Below are positions 60,088-64,000 of a DNA stretch of 64,000 bases, one piece after another. The position numbers and the translations under genes were made by a program. The notes beneath the pieces were generated by a model. That model was given only the letters and a program-made list of their open reading frames with translations, was not told where the DNA came from and made no database searches. Positions within the stretch are counted from its first letter, which is position 1; every line of letters starts with the position of its first letter. The DNA comes from Amycolatopsis deserti (lineage in GTDB: Bacteria; Actinomycetota; Actinomycetes; Mycobacteriales; Pseudonocardiaceae): positions 62,001 to 126,000 of the forward strand of contig NZ_BNAU01000011.1 in assembly GCF_014653945.1 (NCBI RefSeq). The letters are read 5' to 3'.

Positions 60088-60106
60088 CCTGAGCAGGGTG
60101 AGGTCC

Positions 60107-60724
60107 ATGTCCCGCACACTCGTGGTCGTCTCGGCCGGTCTGAGCAGCCCGTCTTCGACGCGGCTGCTGGGCGACCGCCTGGCCAAGGCCACGGCCGCCG
60201 AGATCGGCGCCGGCATCGAGGTCGTGGAGCTGCGCGACCTCGCCGGCGACATCGCGAACAACCTGGTCACCGGCTTCCCCAGCGCCAAGCTGGCCGACGC
60301 GATCGAGACGGTGACCGGCGCCGACGGCCTGATCGTCGTCACGCCGATCTTCAACGCCTCCTACAGCGGCCTGTTCAAGTCGTTCTTCGACGTGATCGAG
60401 GCCGGTTCGCTGCAGAGCAAACCCGTGCTGATCGCCGCGACCGCCGGCACCGCCCGGCACTCGCTCGCGCTGGAGTTCGCCCTGCGGCCGCTGTTCGCCT
60501 ACCTGCGCGCCGACGTCGTGCCGACCGCCGTGTTCGCCGCCTCCGAGGACTGGGGCGCCTCCGACGGGCCGGAGGGCGACCTGACCGCCCGCATCGAGCG
60601 AGCGGCCGGTGAGCTGGCCACGGCGATGGGTGGCCGGCCCGCCGCCGCACCTCCCGCGGACGAGGACGAGTTCGTCCCCTTCGATCAGCAGCTGGCCCGG
60701 CTGGGCATCACGTCATCGCGTTGA
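60107..60724 (+). CDS. NAD(P)H-dependent FMN reductase (CE1759 type)
   Basis: A 205-residue flavodoxin-fold protein: LVVVSAGLSSPSSTRLLGDR, then VVTPIFNASYSGLFKSFFDV for FMN binding. It supplies reduced flavin to partner monooxygenases. ATG 60107 is preferred to GTG 60098. Overlaps the convergent acyl-CoA dehydrogenase end by 17 bp. Confidence 0.9.
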   Translation: MSRTLVVVSAGLSSPSSTRLLGDRLAKATAAEIGAGIEVVELRDLAGDIANNLVTGFPSAKLADAIETVTGADGLIVVTPIFNASYSGLFKSFFDVIEAGSLQSKPVLIAATAGTARHSLALEFALRPLFAYLRADVVPTAVFAASEDWGASDGPEGDLTARIERAAGELATAMGGRPAAAPPADEDEFVPFDQQLARLGITSSR

Positions 60725-61868
60725 CGCCGGTCAGGTCGCGGCCGATGATCAGCTTCTGCACCTGGCTGGTGCCCTCGTAGAGGGTGAGCACGCGCGCGTC
60801 GCGCACGTACTTGCCGACCGGGTACTCGTCGATGAAGCCGTAACCGCCGAACACCTGCAGGCAGTTGTTCGTCACGCGCACCGCGGTCTCGCTCGCGTGG
60901 TACTTCGCGGCCGAGGCGTCCGTGGCGTACTCCTTCGGCTTCATCCCGGCGTCGGCCATGCGCGCCACCTGGTGGGTGAGCAGCCGCGAGGCCTGCACGT
61001 CCACCGCGGCGTCCGCGAGCAGCTCCTGGACCAGCTGGAACGACGCTATCGGCTTGCCGAACTGCTCACGCTCGGTCGCGTACCGGGTGGCCGCGTCCAG
61101 GGCGGCCTGTGCGACACCGACCGCGCCCGCGGCCACCGAGATCCGGCCGCGGGACAGCGTGCCGAGCGCGATGCCCAGGCCCTTGTCGACCTCGCCCAGC
61201 CGCGCCGAGTCGGGCACGCGCACGTTGTCGTAGGTCAGCTCGGCCGTCGCCTGGCCGCGCAGGCCCAGCTTGCCCTTGATCTCCTTCGCGGTGAACCCGG
61301 GGGAGTCGGTGGGCACCAGGAACGCGGTGATGCCGGCCTCACTCGTCCGGGCGAAGGTCAGCGCGACCTTGGCCCAGGTGCCGTTGGTGATGAACATCTT
61401 GCTGCCGTTGATCACCCAGTCGCCGCCGTCGCGCTTGGCGCGGGTGGTCAGCGACCCGGCGTCGGATCCGGTGCCGGGCTCGGTGAGGCCGAAGCACCCC
61501 AGCGCCTCACCGCTGATCAGCCGAGGCAGCCACTCCTGCTTCTGCTCGTCGGTGCCGTGCGCGGCGATCGTCTTGGACACCAGGCCGAGCGACACCGACA
61601 CGATCCCGCGCACCGCCGAATCGCCGCGGCCCAGCTCCTCGGTGACCAGCACGTAGGACAGCATGTCGGCGTCCACCCCGCCGTAGCGCTCGTCCAGCGT
61701 CAGGCCGAGGAACCCCAGCTCGCCCAGCCGCCGCACCACGGACTGGTCGACGTGCTCGGCGCGGTCCCATTCGCGGGCGTTCGGCGCGATCTCGGCGTCG
61801 ACGAACTCCGCCGCCATCCGGCGGAAGTCGCGCTGGGTCTCGGTGAGCCCGAAATCCCGTGCCAGCAT
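60708..61868 (-). CDS. Acyl-CoA dehydrogenase
   Basis: A 386-residue FAD enzyme: N-terminal helical domain, CFGLTEPGTGSDAGSL (substrate/FAD site), a beta-domain, and the C-terminal domain with NNCLQVFGGYGFIDEYPV and the catalytic Glu in LYEGTSQVQ. Introduces the alpha-beta double bond in acyl-CoA. GGAG about 8 nt upstream. Third gene of a beta-oxidation operon. Confidence 0.95.
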   Translation of the reverse strand: MLARDFGLTETQRDFRRMAAEFVDAEIAPNAREWDRAEHVDQSVVRRLGELGFLGLTLDERYGGVDADMLSYVLVTEELGRGDSAVRGIVSVSLGLVSKTIAAHGTDEQKQEWLPRLISGEALGCFGLTEPGTGSDAGSLTTRAKRDGGDWVINGSKMFITNGTWAKVALTFARTSEAGITAFLVPTDSPGFTAKEIKGKLGLRGQATAELTYDNVRVPDSARLGEVDKGLGIALGTLSRGRISVAAGAVGVAQAALDAATRYATEREQFGKPIASFQLVQELLADAAVDVQASRLLTHQVARMADAGMKPKEYATDASAAKYHASETAVRVTNNCLQVFGGYGFIDEYPVGKYVRDARVLTLYEGTSQVQKLIIGRDLTGVNAMT

Positions 61869-61882
61869 TGCTCTTCTCCTTC

Positions 61883-63370
61883 TCAGACGTCTTCGGGCGC
61901 GGTGCCGGGGGCGGTCAGCGGCAGGCCGAGCTGGGCGCGCTCGGTCAGCCACCGCGTCGGCCGGTAGCGCGGGTCGCCGGTGGCCTCGTGCAGCGCGCGC
62001 TGCAGCGTGAGCAGCCGCGCCGGGCCGACCTCGTCGCCCCAGGCCAGCGGGCCGCGCGGGTAGCCGAGCCCGAGCCGCACGCCCAGGTCGATGTCCGCCG
62101 GCGCGGCGATGCCCTGTTCGGCGATCGAGGCGGCCACCGACACGATCGAGGACACCAGCCGCTGAGCCACCCCGCCCTCGACGTCCCGCACCACCGAAAC
62201 GCTCTTCTCGTCACGCGCGAGCACCGCGCGTGCGTCCCGGGCCGCGGCCGGGTCGGCGGCCGGGGTGATCGCCAGAACTCGGCGATCGGTCCGGATCGAC
62301 AGCGGGTCGACGCCGAACGTCCGCTCCGGCGGCAGGCCCTGCGCGGCGATCGCGGTCGCGACCGTGGTGCCCCAGGTCGTGACGAGCGCGACGGCGTCCG
62401 CGGTCACCGTGTCGGCGACCTTCGCCCCGGCTTCGGTCAGCGCCGCGCGCAGCTCCTCGTCGTCCGTCCACACCGGACGATCGGCGTCCCCGGTGACCGG
62501 CTTTTCGCCGGGCTTTTCGGCGCCTTCGGAGTAGTCGAACCAGCCCTGCTTCGTCTTGCGGCCGTGCAGGCCCGCGGCCACGCGGTTCGGCGTCAGGAAG
62601 GACGCGCGCAGCCGGTCGGAGTAGCGGAACCCGGCCCAGATCGACTCGATCACCGTCGCGGTGACGTCCAGCCCGGTGAGATCCATCAGCTCGAACGGGC
62701 CCATCTTCAGGCCCAGCACGTCCCGCGCGATGCGGTCCAGCTCGGCCGGGTCGGCGGCCTGGCGCTCCAGCAGCGCGAGCGCCTCGGTGACCAGGCCGCG
62801 CCCGGCGTGGTTGATCAGGAAGCCCGGCGTGTCCGAGACGACCACGGCGTTGTGCCCGGTCTCGCGGACCAGCGCGGACACCGTGTCCACCACCTCGGGC
62901 CGGGTGCGGGCGCCGGGGATCACTTCGACGATCTTCATCAGCGGCGCCGGGTTGAAGAAGTGCAGGCCGACCAGCCGGGTCGGATCCGACAGCCGCGCGG
63001 CGATCTGCGTGACCGGCAGCGACGAAGTGTTGGTGGCGAACACCGTCGAGGCCGGCAGCGCCTTCTCCAGGTCGGTGAACAACGCGGCCTTGGTGTCCAG
63101 GTCCTCGCGGATCGCCTCGATCACCAGGTCCGCCTCGCCCGGCTGGGCGGGGGAGTCCAGCGGCACCAGCCGCTGGCCGATCGCGGCGGCTTCCTCGGCG
63201 GTGCTGCGGCCCTTCGCCACGGCCCGGTCGAGCATGCCGCGGATGAACTCCACAGCCTCGCCGACCGACTCCGGCCGGGCGTCGGCCAGCTCCACGGTGT
63301 GCCCGGCGGTCGCCGCCCACTGGGCGATCCCGCGGCCCATCACCCCCGTCCCGACGATCCTGATGCGCAC
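61883..63370 (-). CDS. 3-hydroxyacyl-CoA dehydrogenase
   Basis: A 495-residue enzyme: N-terminal Rossmann NAD domain (GTGVMGRGIAQWAATAGHTV, about 6-25) with TNTSSLPVTQIA, followed by two C-terminal 3HCDH dimerisation domains. Oxidises 3-hydroxyacyl-CoA. GTG 63370 has AAGGAG 6-11 nt upstream; an ATG at 63385 overlaps the upstream TGA (ATGA), so either may be used. Lies 14 bp upstream of the acyl-CoA dehydrogenase. Confidence 0.93.
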   Translation of the reverse strand: MRIRIVGTGVMGRGIAQWAATAGHTVELADARPESVGEAVEFIRGMLDRAVAKGRSTAEEAAAIGQRLVPLDSPAQPGEADLVIEAIREDLDTKAALFTDLEKALPASTVFATNTSSLPVTQIAARLSDPTRLVGLHFFNPAPLMKIVEVIPGARTRPEVVDTVSALVRETGHNAVVVSDTPGFLINHAGRGLVTEALALLERQAADPAELDRIARDVLGLKMGPFELMDLTGLDVTATVIESIWAGFRYSDRLRASFLTPNRVAAGLHGRKTKQGWFDYSEGAEKPGEKPVTGDADRPVWTDDEELRAALTEAGAKVADTVTADAVALVTTWGTTVATAIAAQGLPPERTFGVDPLSIRTDRRVLAITPAADPAAARDARAVLARDEKSVSVVRDVEGGVAQRLVSSIVSVAASIAEQGIAAPADIDLGVRLGLGYPRGPLAWGDEVGPARLLTLQRALHEATGDPRYRPTRWLTERAQLGLPLTAPGTAPEDV

Positions 63371-63381
63371 GGTTCTCTCCT

Positions 63382-64000
63382 TCATCGCAGATACACCCGC
63401 TCCGGGTCGACATCCTCGCGCAGCAACCGTAGTTCGGCCTCGCTCGGTGGCGCGATCACCGTCACGTCGTCGGCGACCTTCAGCGGCCAGCCGGTGGCCG
63501 CGCGCGCCTGCTCCACGGTGGCGCCGGGGTGCAGGGCGACCAGCCGCAGCTCTTCGCCGGGGCCGCCGCGGGCGAGGATGCCCAGCTCGGTGATCACCTT
63601 CGTGACGCCGAGCCCGAACGGGGTCACCCCGTCGGCGAGCGCGCGGTCCGGCCCGGGCGAGGTGCAGAAGTCCAGCTCGTCCACAAAGGACCGCGGATCG
63701 TGGCGGCGCATCACCACGAACACCTCGCGCGAGTTCGCCATGACCTCCATCGCGCCACCGGGACCGGGCAGCCGCACCTTCGGGGACTGCCAGTCGCCGA
63801 TCACCGACGAGTTCAGGTTGCCCCAGCGGTCGATCTGGGCGGCGCCGAGGAACCCGACGTCGATGTGCCCGCCCTGCAGCACGTACCCGAACAACGCGGG
63901 CATCGACAGGACGGCCTCGGCGCCGGTGATCAGCACCGCGTCGGCGATGGTCTCGGGCAGGTGCGAGGGGTGCGCCCCGCAGACGCCCGACTCGTAGACG
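63382..64000 (-). CDS. CoA-transferase subunit beta, N-terminus outside window
   Basis: About 205 residues of the C-terminal part: PALFGYVLQGGHIDVGFLGA, AQIDRWGNLNSSVIGDW, VRLPGPGGAMEVMANSREVF, SFVDELDFCTSPG. This resembles the IpdB/AtoA-type beta subunit of heterodimeric CoA-transferases. Its stop overlaps the hydroxyacyl-CoA dehydrogenase region. Possible steroid-ring CoA-transferase, but the alpha subunit is not visible. Confidence 0.88.
   Translation of the reverse strand, partial: VYESGVCGAHPSHLPETIADAVLITGAEAVLSMPALFGYVLQGGHIDVGFLGAAQIDRWGNLNSSVIGDWQSPKVRLPGPGGAMEVMANSREVFVVMRRHDPRSFVDELDFCTSPGPDRALADGVTPFGLGVTKVITELGILARGGPGEELRLVALHPGATVEQARAATGWPLKVADDVTVIAPPSEAELRLLREDVDPERVYLR

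Noticed and set aside
63385-63936. Complete CoA-transferase gene starting at 63936
   Set aside because: Family-like sequence (ESGVCGAHPSHLPETIADAV) continues upstream to the window edge, so the gene is truncated.

Overview
The window is high-GC DNA with dense, mostly leftward and rightward short operons, frequent GTG/TTG starts, ATGA/GTGA gene overlaps and leaderless starts. The gene families (F420-type LLM oxidoreductases, a mycothiol-dependent isomerase-type protein, MEDS/STAS/SpoIIE signalling proteins, DUF574 methyltransferase, MAB_1171c membrane protein, KstR-like palindrome, a type IIa cutinase) point to an actinomycete, most likely Pseudonocardiaceae such as Amycolatopsis. This is inference from gene content, not a database match.

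Layout. 0-5.9 kb: a SpoIIE-type phosphatase, an LCP-like protein coupled to a SigE-family sigma factor, a metallophosphoesterase gene broken by one missing base, and a TetR/DUF1772 divergent pair with CTAG-type palindromes. 6.4-13.4 kb: three-subunit molybdenum hydroxylase operon, an RraA/ArsR operon divergent from a HAD hydrolase, a decayed IS982-type transposase, and an operon of a ferredoxin-reductase-like flavoprotein and a sulfite-oxidase-like enzyme. 13.4-21.2 kb: LLM oxidoreductase behind an 18-bp perfect palindrome, a block of ~85-bp tandem repeats, CGNR regulator, methyltransferase, TauE-type permease, then a cobalamin riboswitch in front of a lipoprotein/permease pair with no ATPase gene beside it. 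A symmetric divergent promoter region with a repeated operator separates a small winged-helix-like protein from a leaderless 24-codon ORF.

21.2-33.5 kb: CoxE/CoxD-like maturation genes, a cluster of sensory and anti-anti-sigma proteins, TetR plus FAD monooxygenase, small hypothetical genes, M20 peptidase, further STAS and a DUF574 methyltransferase. 33.6-39.8 kb: a large LuxR-type ATPase regulator, a secreted polyester hydrolase (PET-hydrolase/cutinase type), and an IclR regulator divergent from dhaKL with a perfect 17-bp operator. 40.1-47.6 kb: two MpaB-type oxygenases around a rearranged family III CoA-transferase and an AtuA homologue under a TetR, followed by AsnC, LLM and deaminase genes.

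47.6-57 kb: an XRE/ImmA-IrrE peptidase/MAB_1171c cassette, an intergenic region carrying two tiny promoter-terminator units, and a sugar locus (Gfo/Idh, GH116 glycosidase, GT-C membrane glycosyltransferase, ROK repressor) of which the middle two genes look compositionally foreign. 57-64 kb: cold-shock protein, small coupled protein and acyl-CoA desaturase, HpnB-like glycosyltransferase, DUF2630, an FMN reductase, and a beta-oxidation operon (CoA-transferase, hydroxyacyl-CoA dehydrogenase, acyl-CoA dehydrogenase) that runs off the right edge. No tRNA, rRNA or CRISPR array was seen.
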